The notes beneath the pieces were generated by a model that saw only the letters and a program-made list of their open reading frames with translations, was not told where the DNA came from and ran no database searches. A stretch of 64,000 nt of DNA from GCA-2683825 sp965662355 (GTDB lineage Bacteria; Planctomycetota; UBA1135; GCA-002686595), in contig CBFIHP010000020.1 in NCBI GenBank assembly GCA_965662355.1, positions 22,870 to 86,869 on the forward strand, read 5' to 3'. Made by a program: the position numbers and the translations under genes. Position 1 is the first letter of the stretch, and every line of letters starts with the position of its first letter. Below are positions 26,569-34,625 of the stretch, one piece after another.

Positions 26569-27894
26569 CTACTGGGTCCTTGTCCTCTTGCCCGGACGCT
26601 TGCCCCTGGGGCCGTCCCACTTGCGGGCCGGCAAGGTCTTCAAGTAGCCCGATAAGCGCTCGTAAGCCTCACGGGCCTCGCCTTCGAGCTTGTCGGGAAT
26701 CAGTCCGTTCTTCTCGAACGGTCGTACTTCCAGGTCGAAGAGTCGCTCGACGCCGCTATCGCGACGTAGTTTCCAGCGCTGGTCACGGATCATCAGCTCG
26801 TCGCCGGTGCCGCGGTTCTTGGCGTTCGTCTCGAAGCGCTCGGAAAAAGCGAATGGACGTCCAGCGAAGTCCACCCCTTCGGTGAACGAAGCTGCGAACG
26901 AGACGGAATCCTCGCCACCCCGACGTTTGATCGTGTCGTCGCCATTCGCTCCAGCCAGCTGGGCGATCGTTGCGTAGACGTCGGTGCACATGACCAGACC
27001 GGAGGTGCGCTTTCCTTGGGCCTCGTCCGCGACCCCCGGTCCGACCACGACCATCGGCACTCGCACGCCTCGATCCCAGGTCGTGGCCTTGCCTCGTTTG
27101 CTCGAGCCGTTGATGGCTGGTGGCGTTCCGTTGTCGGATATCAGGAAGAACCAGCTGTCCTCTCCGACAAACGAACGCAAAGCCTCCACCGCCAGGTCGG
27201 CTCCCTCGAGCATCTCGAGGAACCGACCACTGCGTTGGGATGGGTACTCCTTGCGACGCCAGGCCTCGGGAGGGGTGTGAAAGGGTGCGTGGGGCACGTT
27301 CAGGGAGAGCACCATGAACTTCGGCCCTGGGGTCTCACCCCACCATAGCTTCGCCGCGTTCACCTGGGCGCCGGTGGGATACTCCTCGCTCAGGGCGCCT
27401 TTGCCATCGTCGACGCGGTACCAGTTGTCGTAGCCCTTGCCGAACTTCGAACGCAGGTTGCCTGGGGTGCCGGCCAACCAGCGATCGAACCCCCCGACCT
27501 TCAGCGCCGAGCTCTCGGGAATCGCTTTGCCCTCGAGGGCGTAGGTGCCGGCATGCCACTTGCCGATGAGACAGGTTGTGTAGCCCTCTCCGGAAAGCAC
27601 CCGCGGCAGCGTATCGAGATCGAACGCCGGCGAGGGATTGTCGGGACCGGGCGGGGCGTAGTGGTTGATCCCCTCCCCAACGCCCATCCGCCTTGGCAGT
27701 CGCCCCGTCCACAGGGCAAGGCGCGTCGAGGAACACACGGGCATCGTGTGAAAGCCGTCGAACGAGAGGCCCTCTTCGCGCAAAGCGTCGATCGCGGGTG
27801 TCTCGGCGGCGTGCAGGTCTGGCCACGAGACGTCGTCGAGAATGCAGACGACGATCGAGGGCGGAGGAGGGGGCGGGTGGGCTTGGAAGAACAC
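26569..27894 (-). CDS. Sulfatase with variant CSSTR active-site signature
   Basis: A 441-residue sulfatase-family protein. SIVVCILDDVSWPDL gives the first metal ligands, C54-SSTR is the active-site signature (position 3 is Ser instead of Pro/Ala), then LIGKWHAGTYA, NVPHAPF and FFLISDNGTPP. Its nearest local relative is the first sulfatase in this window: both share a GYDNWYRVD/GYNDWLRVD block and a VPMxxxGPG block, so they probably arose from one duplication. The frame begins at a GTG with no signal peptide; an upstream start with a signal was not found, so it may be exported differently or misread at the start. The C-terminus is Arg/Lys-rich. Confidence 0.8.
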   Translation of the reverse strand: MFFQAHPPPPPPSIVVCILDDVSWPDLHAAETPAIDALREEGLSFDGFHTMPVCSSTRLALWTGRLPRRMGVGEGINHYAPPGPDNPSPAFDLDTLPRVLSGEGYTTCLIGKWHAGTYALEGKAIPESSALKVGGFDRWLAGTPGNLRSKFGKGYDNWYRVDDGKGALSEEYPTGAQVNAAKLWWGETPGPKFMVLSLNVPHAPFHTPPEAWRRKEYPSQRSGRFLEMLEGADLAVEALRSFVGEDSWFFLISDNGTPPAINGSSKRGKATTWDRGVRVPMVVVGPGVADEAQGKRTSGLVMCTDVYATIAQLAGANGDDTIKRRGGEDSVSFAASFTEGVDFAGRPFAFSERFETNAKNRGTGDELMIRDQRWKLRRDSGVERLFDLEVRPFEKNGLIPDKLEGEAREAYERLSGYLKTLPARKWDGPRGKRPGKRTRTQ

Positions 27895-27950
27895 GTGAAC
27901 TCGTAGTATGGCGTTACAAGACCGGTTACGAAACCAGGTTCCGTGACGCC

Positions 27951-29429
27951 TCAGCTGGGATTCTCTCCGAGCCAGCGCAGGAGTCGGAGACGCAGCTCGG
28001 CCAGACCCATCCCGAGCTCACTTTCGATAATCTGAGTCGATGACTCATCGCCTCCACAGCGGGCGAAGGTGGACGCGAGTCGAAGTCGACCGTAGCTCTC
28101 GAGGAGATACCCCGACAGTGCGTAGGTCAGCAAGAGATCGCTGGCCCCCATCGCGTTGACATCCTTGCCGAGGGCGACGGCGATGGCTTGTGCGTCCTTC
28201 TCCTTCAGCACACTCCGCGCGAGGGTGTTGTAGTCCGCCTCCGGTTCATAGATCTGCATCGCGATGTCTGCCGGGCCGGAGCTTGAGCGCTCGTCCTGCT
28301 GGACCGAGAACGAGAGCCGTGTTCCGACCAACCGATGAGTGAGATACATCCCGAGGCTCTGGTCGATCCACCCGTGGCGTGTGGTGGTCCCGTATCCCCT
28401 CGAGAAATAGAGCGAGATCGTCTGGCGCATGGTCATGTCCAGACGTCCGGCGGCATTCGCACCCCAGCACCCGAAACGAGAATCGTCACCCATCCATGCG
28501 CTCTCGACCATCCTCATCTGCGCGCGAAAGGCCGCGGATAGCCCGGGGTAGTTCTCGATCAGAAGACTGCTTTTGGCATCGTCATCGACCAGATACACGC
28601 GCAACCCATCATGGGGGGGCTCGGCGCCCCCGAGGAAAGTGGGGAGCCACTCCCATGCCGCGTGCAACTTGCGAGCGACGTCTTCTACTTCTTCTTGCGT
28701 GGTCGTTCCGAGAACGGTGACGAAGCCGGTGCTGCACCTGGCAGTCCATTCAAAACCGAGGGAAGCTTCGGACTCATGGATCTCGGCTTCGACGAAATTG
28801 GATTCACCCACGAGGTGTTTGTAGAGCTGTCGCATCCTCGGGCGTTGTTCCCGGGCCTGTACTGTCTCTTTCATCATCCAGTGGACGCGGCCGTCCACGT
28901 CGACGCGAATGTCACCACGGTATTCGCGGATCGAGGGATTCTCCGGATCCAGCTGCAAGAGAGCGATCAATTCGGTCTCACCACGGCGCCTTCCAAGCGA
29001 CTTGGTATGGCTCTCGATCAAGCGCTGAACGGTGTCGCAGTAGGCGCGGATCTTCTCTTCGCGCAACTGCTCTGCAGCCTGGCGTGTTTCTTCAACGGCT
29101 GCCTTCGGCTGGGTGTACTTTCCTTGGATCCACTTGTTGGTCTTGCGCTCGAGCCGGTATTTCAGGGACTTGCGCGCCTTGGCGTGGTTCTGGTCGAAAG
29201 TCAGGATCAGCTCGTACGTTCGATCTCGCTCGAGGTAGGCGCGCGTCTTCTGGCAAAAAGCAGCCACGTTTTCGAGTTCGGAGAGCAATTCGGAGCGTGC
29301 TTGCTCCTTGGCCAGCGCGTAGGTCTCCTGGCAAGGGCCGGAGGGCAAACCAGCGGCGGAAAGTCCACCGGGAGTCGTGAGAAAGAGCCCGATCAAGGCG
29401 AGCACTTCTGGGGCGAGCATGTGGGTCAT
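27951..29429 (-). CDS. Secreted protein of unknown function, peptidase-like fold without HExxH
   Basis: A 492-residue protein with a signal peptide (ALIGLFLTTPGGLSAAG) and a Cys- and Arg-rich helical first half (coiled-coil like, FDQNHAKARKSLKYRLERK). The second half from about residue 235 looks like the catalytic region of gluzincin-type or DUF1570-type proteins: RKLHAAWEWLPTFLGG, GLRVYLVDDDAKSS, and RHGWIDQSLGMYLTHRLVG in the place where those proteins carry a WxDExxAxY zinc site. The HExxH motif is missing, so it may be a degenerate enzyme or a structural protein. It lies 56 bases upstream of the sulfatase on the same strand and may be cotranscribed with it. Confidence 0.5.
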   Translation of the reverse strand: MTHMLAPEVLALIGLFLTTPGGLSAAGLPSGPCQETYALAKEQARSELLSELENVAAFCQKTRAYLERDRTYELILTFDQNHAKARKSLKYRLERKTNKWIQGKYTQPKAAVEETRQAAEQLREEKIRAYCDTVQRLIESHTKSLGRRRGETELIALLQLDPENPSIREYRGDIRVDVDGRVHWMMKETVQAREQRPRMRQLYKHLVGESNFVEAEIHESEASLGFEWTARCSTGFVTVLGTTTQEEVEDVARKLHAAWEWLPTFLGGAEPPHDGLRVYLVDDDAKSSLLIENYPGLSAAFRAQMRMVESAWMGDDSRFGCWGANAAGRLDMTMRQTISLYFSRGYGTTTRHGWIDQSLGMYLTHRLVGTRLSFSVQQDERSSSGPADIAMQIYEPEADYNTLARSVLKEKDAQAIAVALGKDVNAMGASDLLLTYALSGYLLESYGRLRLASTFARCGGDESSTQIIESELGMGLAELRLRLLRWLGENPS

Positions 29430-29558
29430 TCGTGTCCTTAGTCCAGCGCCACTCTAGCGGAACGGGATCAGAGGCCGGTTCGATCGACTTTCATAGGACG
29501 GCGTGCTTTTGGTACACAACGGCCTCTGCATCCTCTGTTTCCCGCTCTTGGAGGCCCC

Positions 29559-31133
29559 ATGAACGATGTCGTCAACGCTACTACCCTGACCGCGACGGAG
29601 AAGCGGATGCTCTTCTGGGCCAGCTTCCTGTCCTTGGGCGCTGCCGGCTTCGGCTTCGCGTTTCGAGTGGCCCTGCAGGGCGACTACGGAGCGGAATATG
29701 ACCTGACCAACCACCAGATTGGCCAGGTCTTCGGGGCGTCCCTGTGGCCGATCGCGATCACGATGATCGGCTTCAGCTTGGTCGTCGACCGGACGGGCTA
29801 CAAGTGGCCGATGTATGCAGCCTTCGTGCTGCAGGGGATCTCCGGGGTCGGTACGTTCACGGCGACGGGCTATGGCGGACTCTACTTCGCCGCACTCTGC
29901 GCCGGTTTGGGCCACGGCATCGTGGAGGCAGTGATCAACCCCATCTGCGCCGCGGTCTATCCCAAAGAGAAGACCAAGTGGCTGACGATCCTGCACGCGG
30001 CATGGCCCGCGGGCTTGGTGGGCGGAACGCTGTTGATCATCGGGGGAGATTCGTTGACCGGAGGACTCGGCTGGAGGGTTCACTCCTTGTGGATCCTCTT
30101 GCCCGCCCTCGCGTACTCCGTGATGTACGGCAAATGCCGCTTCCCCGTGGACGAGCGCGTTCAGGCCGGTGTGCCCTATATCGAGATGCTCCGTCAAGTC
30201 GGCTTTCTCAGCGCCTTCCTGGCCTCGTTCATGATGATCTACGAGGTCGGCAATCAGACGGCGCTCTTGACCGAGTGGACAGCGCCCCAGAACTGGTTCA
30301 ACATCAGCCTGATCTCGGGACTCGCCGTCGGGGCGGCCTTCGGGATCTACGTCAAGGCGATCGGCAAGCCGCTGTTCTTTCTCATGTGCCTGTTGATGAT
30401 CCCCGTCGCCACGGCCGAATTGAGCACCGATCAGTGGATCAAGAAGCTCATGGGGCCGGTGCTCGAAGGCAACTCGATCAACCCCGCTTTCGCCCTGATC
30501 TTCTCCGCTTCGATCATGTTGATCTTCCGCGTCTTTGCCGGCGGGATTCTCAAGCTCTTCAGTCCGCCGACGTTGCTGTGCATCAGCGGCATCTTCTCGG
30601 CGGTTGGATTGTGGTGGCTCTCCGGAGCGACCGGCGCGGCGATCTTCATCGCCTTCGTGCTCTATGCCCTCGGACAGACCTACTACTGGCCGTGCGTACT
30701 CGGCTTCACCTCGGAGCGCTATCCACAAGGCGGTGCTCTGACCCTGAACACGGTTTCCGCAATCGGCCTTCTGTCCGCGGGCATCATCGGTGGTCAACTG
30801 ATGGGCATCGCCTTCGATTCGTCGATCCACGAGAGCGTGGCCAAGGAAGCTCCCGCCCTCGCGGAAGCCGCGTCCGAGCAGGAGTCCTTCCTCGGTATCA
30901 GCCATTCGGCGATCCTCCCAGACAAGAAAGAAGAGTTCCTGGCCGGCCTCGACTCCGCCGAGAAGACTCGGGTCGAGAACGTCTACGCTGAAGCGGACGG
31001 CCAGGCCGGTCGCGACGTGCTCACCTACGCCGTGCGCTTCCCGGCCATCCTCATGGTCGTCTTCGGTCTGATCGCGCTCTACTTCCGTTCGCAAGGCGGC
31101 TACAAGCCGATCGAGCTGACGAGCGAGCCGTAG
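29559..31133 (+). CDS. MFS transporter, sugar type
   Basis: A 524-residue inner-membrane protein with about 12 membrane segments. Features of the FHS-like sugar:H+ symporters are seen: an N-terminal block ATEKRMLFWASFLSLGAAGFGFAFRVALQGDYG, the loop GFSLVVDRTGYKWPMYAAF, and GLGHGIVEAVINPICAAVYPKEKTKWL. A long loop (residues about 415-470) separates the last two segments. A good Shine-Dalgarno GGAGG lies 5 bases before the ATG. It is the first gene of a four-gene run with an FGGY kinase, an aldolase and a HAD phosphatase, so it probably brings in the sugar or polyol handled by them. Confidence 0.82.
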   Translation: MNDVVNATTLTATEKRMLFWASFLSLGAAGFGFAFRVALQGDYGAEYDLTNHQIGQVFGASLWPIAITMIGFSLVVDRTGYKWPMYAAFVLQGISGVGTFTATGYGGLYFAALCAGLGHGIVEAVINPICAAVYPKEKTKWLTILHAAWPAGLVGGTLLIIGGDSLTGGLGWRVHSLWILLPALAYSVMYGKCRFPVDERVQAGVPYIEMLRQVGFLSAFLASFMMIYEVGNQTALLTEWTAPQNWFNISLISGLAVGAAFGIYVKAIGKPLFFLMCLLMIPVATAELSTDQWIKKLMGPVLEGNSINPAFALIFSASIMLIFRVFAGGILKLFSPPTLLCISGIFSAVGLWWLSGATGAAIFIAFVLYALGQTYYWPCVLGFTSERYPQGGALTLNTVSAIGLLSAGIIGGQLMGIAFDSSIHESVAKEAPALAEAASEQESFLGISHSAILPDKKEEFLAGLDSAEKTRVENVYAEADGQAGRDVLTYAVRFPAILMVVFGLIALYFRSQGGYKPIELTSEP

Positions 31134-31143
31134 TTCGGCTCCG

Positions 31144-32598
31144 ATGAACGAATCCCAAGAAGCCGCGGTGCTGGGGCTCGACCTCGGCACCGGGGGCGCC
31201 CGGGTCGTCGTCGTGACCTTCGCGGGTGAGAAAATCGCGGGGGCACAGGTGCCCATCGAAGCGCGAGCGATCCACCGGTCAGGCGAAACCCACGAGCAGG
31301 ATGCCGAGGGGTGGTGGAAGGCCGCCAAGGAAGCGATCCGCGAGGTCGTGGCGCGTACCCCGGGACATACCGTCGACGCCCTTTCGGTCGATGGGACCTC
31401 GGGGAGTTTCGTCGGCGTGGACGAGAGCGGACACCCCACCACCCAGGGACTCATGTACAACGACGCGCGGGCAGCGGGCCTCGCGCGGGAGTGGAGCGCA
31501 GTCGAGGGCTTGCCCCACTTCCAGGCGACCTCGCCCCTGATGCGCATGTCGTGGCTCGCGCAACATGCGAGCGAGGCCCATGCGCGCACGCGTTGGTTTG
31601 CGCACCAGGCAGACTTCATCACGGGCCGACTCACGGGCGTGTTCGGTGTCAGTGACTACAGCAATGCGCTGAAGAGCGGATACGACCTGCGCGCTGAGGC
31701 TTGGCCGTCTTGGATGGATCGCTTCGGAGCGCTCCACGACAAGCTGCCACGAGTCGTCACGCCAGGAACACCCCTTGGAGCCGTGACGGCAGCCGTGGCC
31801 CGCGAGCTGGGGCTATCCGCCGACACGCAGGTCGTCGCCGGCGTCACCGACGGCACCGCGGGGTTCCTCGCCTCCGGTGCGCGTCGGCCGGGCGACGACA
31901 GCACGACACTTGGAACCACGCTCGTCTTCAAACGCTTGACGAACGAGCCGATCGAAGACCCGACGGGCAGCGTTTATTGCCACAAACTCCCCGGCGGACT
32001 CTGGATTCCAGGAGCGGCCAGCAACACCGGCGGAGAGTGGATCCGAGAGGAGTTTGCCACGGACGATCTCGCGTCCCTGGACCAGGCTGCGGATGCCTTG
32101 CTTCCGAGCCCCGTGATCGCCTATCCGTTGGTCGTCCAGGGGGAGCGCTTTCCTTTTGCGTGCAACGCAGCGCGAGGTTTTTGTGAGCCTGGTGCTCCGT
32201 CGAAGGTCGGAAGAGTGGAACGCTTCGCCGCCATGCTCCAGGGCACAGCCCTCCTCGAGCGCCTCGCCTATGACACCCTCGATCGACTCACGGGCCCGAC
32301 GAGTCGTGACGTGTACGTCACCGGCGGCGGCAGCAAGAGCGACGTCTGGTGCCAGCTGCGAGCCGACGTGACCGGGCGCACACAGCACCGGCCCGCGCAT
32401 CCGGAATCGGCCTTCGGAAGCGCGATTCTGGCCGCCGCTGGTGCGCGCGGTGACGCTCTCGGCGTAGCCTGCGAACGCATGGTGCGTTTCGATCGCAGCT
32501 TTCACCCCGATCCCGGACGTACCCGGGCCTTCGAGCCCTACCATGCGCGCTTCCGCGGCGAACTACACAGGCGCGGCTACCTGAAAGACCCTCCCTGA
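31144..32598 (+). CDS. FGGY-family carbohydrate kinase
   Basis: A 484-residue protein of the FGGY kinase family. It has VLGLDLGTGGARVVVV (phosphate-1), VDALSVDGTSGSFVGVD, VVAGVTDGTAGFLASGARR (phosphate-2/connect region) and a C-terminal YVTGGGSKSDVWCQL with ADVTGR. D-ribulokinase, xylulokinase or L-ribulokinase-like activity is possible; the DALSVDGTSG block is the type found in D-ribulokinase and related proteins. It phosphorylates the product of uptake. It starts 10 bases after the MFS gene and overlaps the aldolase gene by one base (TGATG at 32596-32600). Confidence 0.82.
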   Translation: MNESQEAAVLGLDLGTGGARVVVVTFAGEKIAGAQVPIEARAIHRSGETHEQDAEGWWKAAKEAIREVVARTPGHTVDALSVDGTSGSFVGVDESGHPTTQGLMYNDARAAGLAREWSAVEGLPHFQATSPLMRMSWLAQHASEAHARTRWFAHQADFITGRLTGVFGVSDYSNALKSGYDLRAEAWPSWMDRFGALHDKLPRVVTPGTPLGAVTAAVARELGLSADTQVVAGVTDGTAGFLASGARRPGDDSTTLGTTLVFKRLTNEPIEDPTGSVYCHKLPGGLWIPGAASNTGGEWIREEFATDDLASLDQAADALLPSPVIAYPLVVQGERFPFACNAARGFCEPGAPSKVGRVERFAAMLQGTALLERLAYDTLDRLTGPTSRDVYVTGGGSKSDVWCQLRADVTGRTQHRPAHPESAFGSAILAAAGARGDALGVACERMVRFDRSFHPDPGRTRAFEPYHARFRGELHRRGYLKDPP

Positions 32599-33275
32599 TG
32601 ACGGCCATTCTCGAAGAACTGATCGCAGCGGCTCGCGAGCTCCAGAGCTCGGGTCTCGTCACGGGCGCTGGAGGCAACGTCAGCGCCCGAGACGGCGACA
32701 CGATGTGGATCTCGCCCAGTGGCTTCTCCTTCGCAGATGCGGGAGCGGAGCACTATCCCGCCGTTTCGATCGCGACCGGCGAGGTCACCCAGGGCGCCTA
32801 CCGGCCTTCCTCCGAGGCCATGATGCACCTCCTGATCTACCGCGTGCGGCCCGAGGTCAACGCAGTGATCCACACGCATCCCAAGCTGACCATCGCCCTC
32901 ACCGCAGCAGGACACGACCTGCGCCCGATGTATGCGGACTACTACGTCTACCTGCGCGGGAATGTGCCCCATGTTCCCTACGTCACGGTCACGACCGAAA
33001 GTCTGGCGCGCGTCGTCGAGCACGAATTTCGGGCTGCCGACTGCTATGGCATGATCCTGCGCAACCACGGTGCAATCACGGTCGGTGAAACGGTGAAGGA
33101 AGCGCTCTTCCGCACGGCGGCCGTCGAGGAACAGGCCTTCATTCAGTGGCACGCACTGCAAGTCGGCGAACCCACGTTCCTGACCGAAGAGCAATGCACC
33201 GATCTGGACAAGCTCGGAAGCGAGGAGTATCGCCGAGCGCTTCTGTCCCAGATGCGTTCCCATCCCCAGGGTTAG
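32598..33275 (+). CDS. Class II aldolase/adducin-domain protein
   Basis: A 225-residue member of the class II aldolase/epimerase family (L-fuculose-1-phosphate aldolase and L-ribulose-5-phosphate 4-epimerase group). Zinc ligands are HTHPK (His-x-His) and NHGAI, NVSARDGDTMWISPSGF is the phosphate/substrate block, and SSEAMMHLLIY carries a Glu in the place of the catalytic Glu of fuculose aldolase, which favours an aldolase over an epimerase. Together with the kinase next door it suggests phosphorylation followed by retro-aldol cleavage of a sugar. Confidence 0.82.
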   Translation: MTAILEELIAAARELQSSGLVTGAGGNVSARDGDTMWISPSGFSFADAGAEHYPAVSIATGEVTQGAYRPSSEAMMHLLIYRVRPEVNAVIHTHPKLTIALTAAGHDLRPMYADYYVYLRGNVPHVPYVTVTTESLARVVEHEFRAADCYGMILRNHGAITVGETVKEALFRTAAVEEQAFIQWHALQVGEPTFLTEEQCTDLDKLGSEEYRRALLSQMRSHPQG

Positions 33276-33279
33276 TGCC

Positions 33280-33987
33280 TTGCTACGTGGAATACTCTTC
33301 GATCTGGACGACACGCTGTACGCGTATGCCCCCTGCAATGCAGTCGCATTGCGAGCGGTCTTCGAAGGCCCGGCGGCACAGCTTTGGTCGAACTTCGATG
33401 ACTTCCAGGGGGCGCATGATGGGGTTCGCGGAGAACTGGCTCGCGAGCTTGCGGGTCAGGCGGCCTCCCATAACCGGATCCTGTTCTTCAAACGCATGCT
33501 GCAGCAGGTGCGAAGTGCTCCGAATCCGAAACTCACGCTCGAGATGTTCGACGTCTATTGGACCTGCTTTCTCGAGCACATGCAGCCTGCCCCAGAAGCC
33601 CACGATGTCCTCGGACGACTCGCTCGGGCGAGACCCCTGGCGATCGTCTCCAATCACACGACCGACATCCAATTGCGAAAGATCGCCCGGCTCGGATTCG
33701 AAACGTATTTTCGAGCCATCGTGACCAGCGAGGAGGTCGGTGAGGAAAAGCCCTCGGCAGGCCCCTTCCGGGCGGCCCTGAGCGCCTTGGGCATCGGGCC
33801 CTCGGAAGCGCTCATGGTCGGAGACGATCCGCACTCGGATGTCCGGGGAGCGCAGGGGGCGGGTCTTCGTGTGGTGCAGACGAACGAGTTCAGGCTTCGG
33901 AGCCACGAGCCACCTACCGGAAGCCCCGCCGAGCACGTCATCGAGCGACTCGGGGAAGTCGAGGCTATCGTCGCAGCCCTCGAATAG
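33280..33987 (+). CDS. HAD-superfamily hydrolase
   Basis: A 235-residue HAD phosphatase. Motif I is FDLDDTLYAY (DxDxT), motif II is IVSNHTTD, motif III Lys is in GEEKPSAGPF and motif IV is MVGDDPHSDVRGAQGAG. Residues 20-100 form a helical cap (C1 type). It probably removes phosphate from a sugar phosphate, perhaps as a safety valve for the kinase/aldolase pair. The start is an unusual TTG at 33280, 4 bases after the aldolase stop; no ATG is usable upstream of motif I. Confidence 0.78.
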   Translation: MLRGILFDLDDTLYAYAPCNAVALRAVFEGPAAQLWSNFDDFQGAHDGVRGELARELAGQAASHNRILFFKRMLQQVRSAPNPKLTLEMFDVYWTCFLEHMQPAPEAHDVLGRLARARPLAIVSNHTTDIQLRKIARLGFETYFRAIVTSEEVGEEKPSAGPFRAALSALGIGPSEALMVGDDPHSDVRGAQGAGLRVVQTNEFRLRSHEPPTGSPAEHVIERLGEVEAIVAALE

Positions 33988-33998
33988 ACCTCCCGATC

Positions 33999-34200
33999 GT
34001 GTCGAGCCTGCTGGTCGATCTGACCGCTGGTAGCAACGCCACGATTCACTGGACGACGAACGAGCCTACACGTGGTCTTCTCGACTACGGCGTGTCGCCA
34101 GCATCCGGAACCAGCCTGGATCTCGGTGGCCAGCTCAGACGCACAAACGGGGTCACCCTGGGCGGGGTGGTTCTCGTACAGCGCCAGAGTCCTTAGGCTC
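33999..34200 (+). pseudogene. Fragment of a fibronectin type III-like domain, frameshifted
   Basis: The frame 33999-34196 reads LLVDLTAGSNATIHWTTNEP TRGLLDYGVSPASGT, matching the first strands of an Fn3 domain (compare ATITWTTDEPADSRVEYG in other proteins). It stops with TLGGVVLVQRQSP, while the +1 frame at about 34170 continues GWFSYSARVLRL, which looks like the next Fn3 strand (YxYRV). So it seems to be a remnant of a secreted protein, broken by a single-base indel. It has no signal or partner domains here. Confidence 0.4.
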
Positions 34201-34285
34201 TGTCACGACCCAAACACGCCTGCAAGCACGGCGCGTGGGATCCCACTAACGGAGTCCGCCTGTACCCGGTCCAATTTCCACCCCC

Positions 34286-34525
34286 ATGAGCCAGAGTCCC
34301 GCCACCTCCCATCCCGGTTCCACGGGAAACGTGATCGCCGCCGTTTGCTGCTTTTTTCTGCCCGGTCTGGGACAGCTCGTTCAAGGGCGCTTCCTCGCGG
34401 CGACCTTCTATTTTCTGATGACGGCCCCGTTCTATTTCATGGGAGCTTTGCTCCTCCCGCTGATTCCGGCAGTGATTTTCCACATCCTGGCGATCATCAG
34501 CGCGGCCACCTGGCGCGGGAAATAA
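34286..34525 (+). CDS. Small two- or three-pass membrane protein of unknown function
   Basis: A 79-residue hydrophobic protein: NVIAAVCCFFLPGLGQLVQGR, then AATFYFLMTAPFYFMGALLLPL, then PAVIFHILAIISAATWRGK. The GLGQLVQGR loop between the first two helices resembles TM2-domain and similar small membrane proteins (GxGxxYxGR). No function can be given. It lies alone between the gene remnant and the Ser/Thr kinase gene. Confidence 0.6.
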   Translation: MSQSPATSHPGSTGNVIAAVCCFFLPGLGQLVQGRFLAATFYFLMTAPFYFMGALLLPLIPAVIFHILAIISAATWRGK

Positions 34526-34625
34526 GGAGCATTTCGGATGTCTTCCTGAGGGCTCAGGCCGTTCCCTTGCGCTTCAGGACACAGACCTCGATGTTGGGTA
34601 CTACCCTAGAGGCATCGATCCTCCA

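Noticed and set aside
29454..31634. A 726-codon open frame on the minus strand across the MFS gene
   Set aside because: It is the antisense of the MFS and kinase genes, has Arg/Glu/Asp/Gln-rich composition and no motifs, while the plus-strand proteins are clearly recognised. High GC makes such long shadow frames common.
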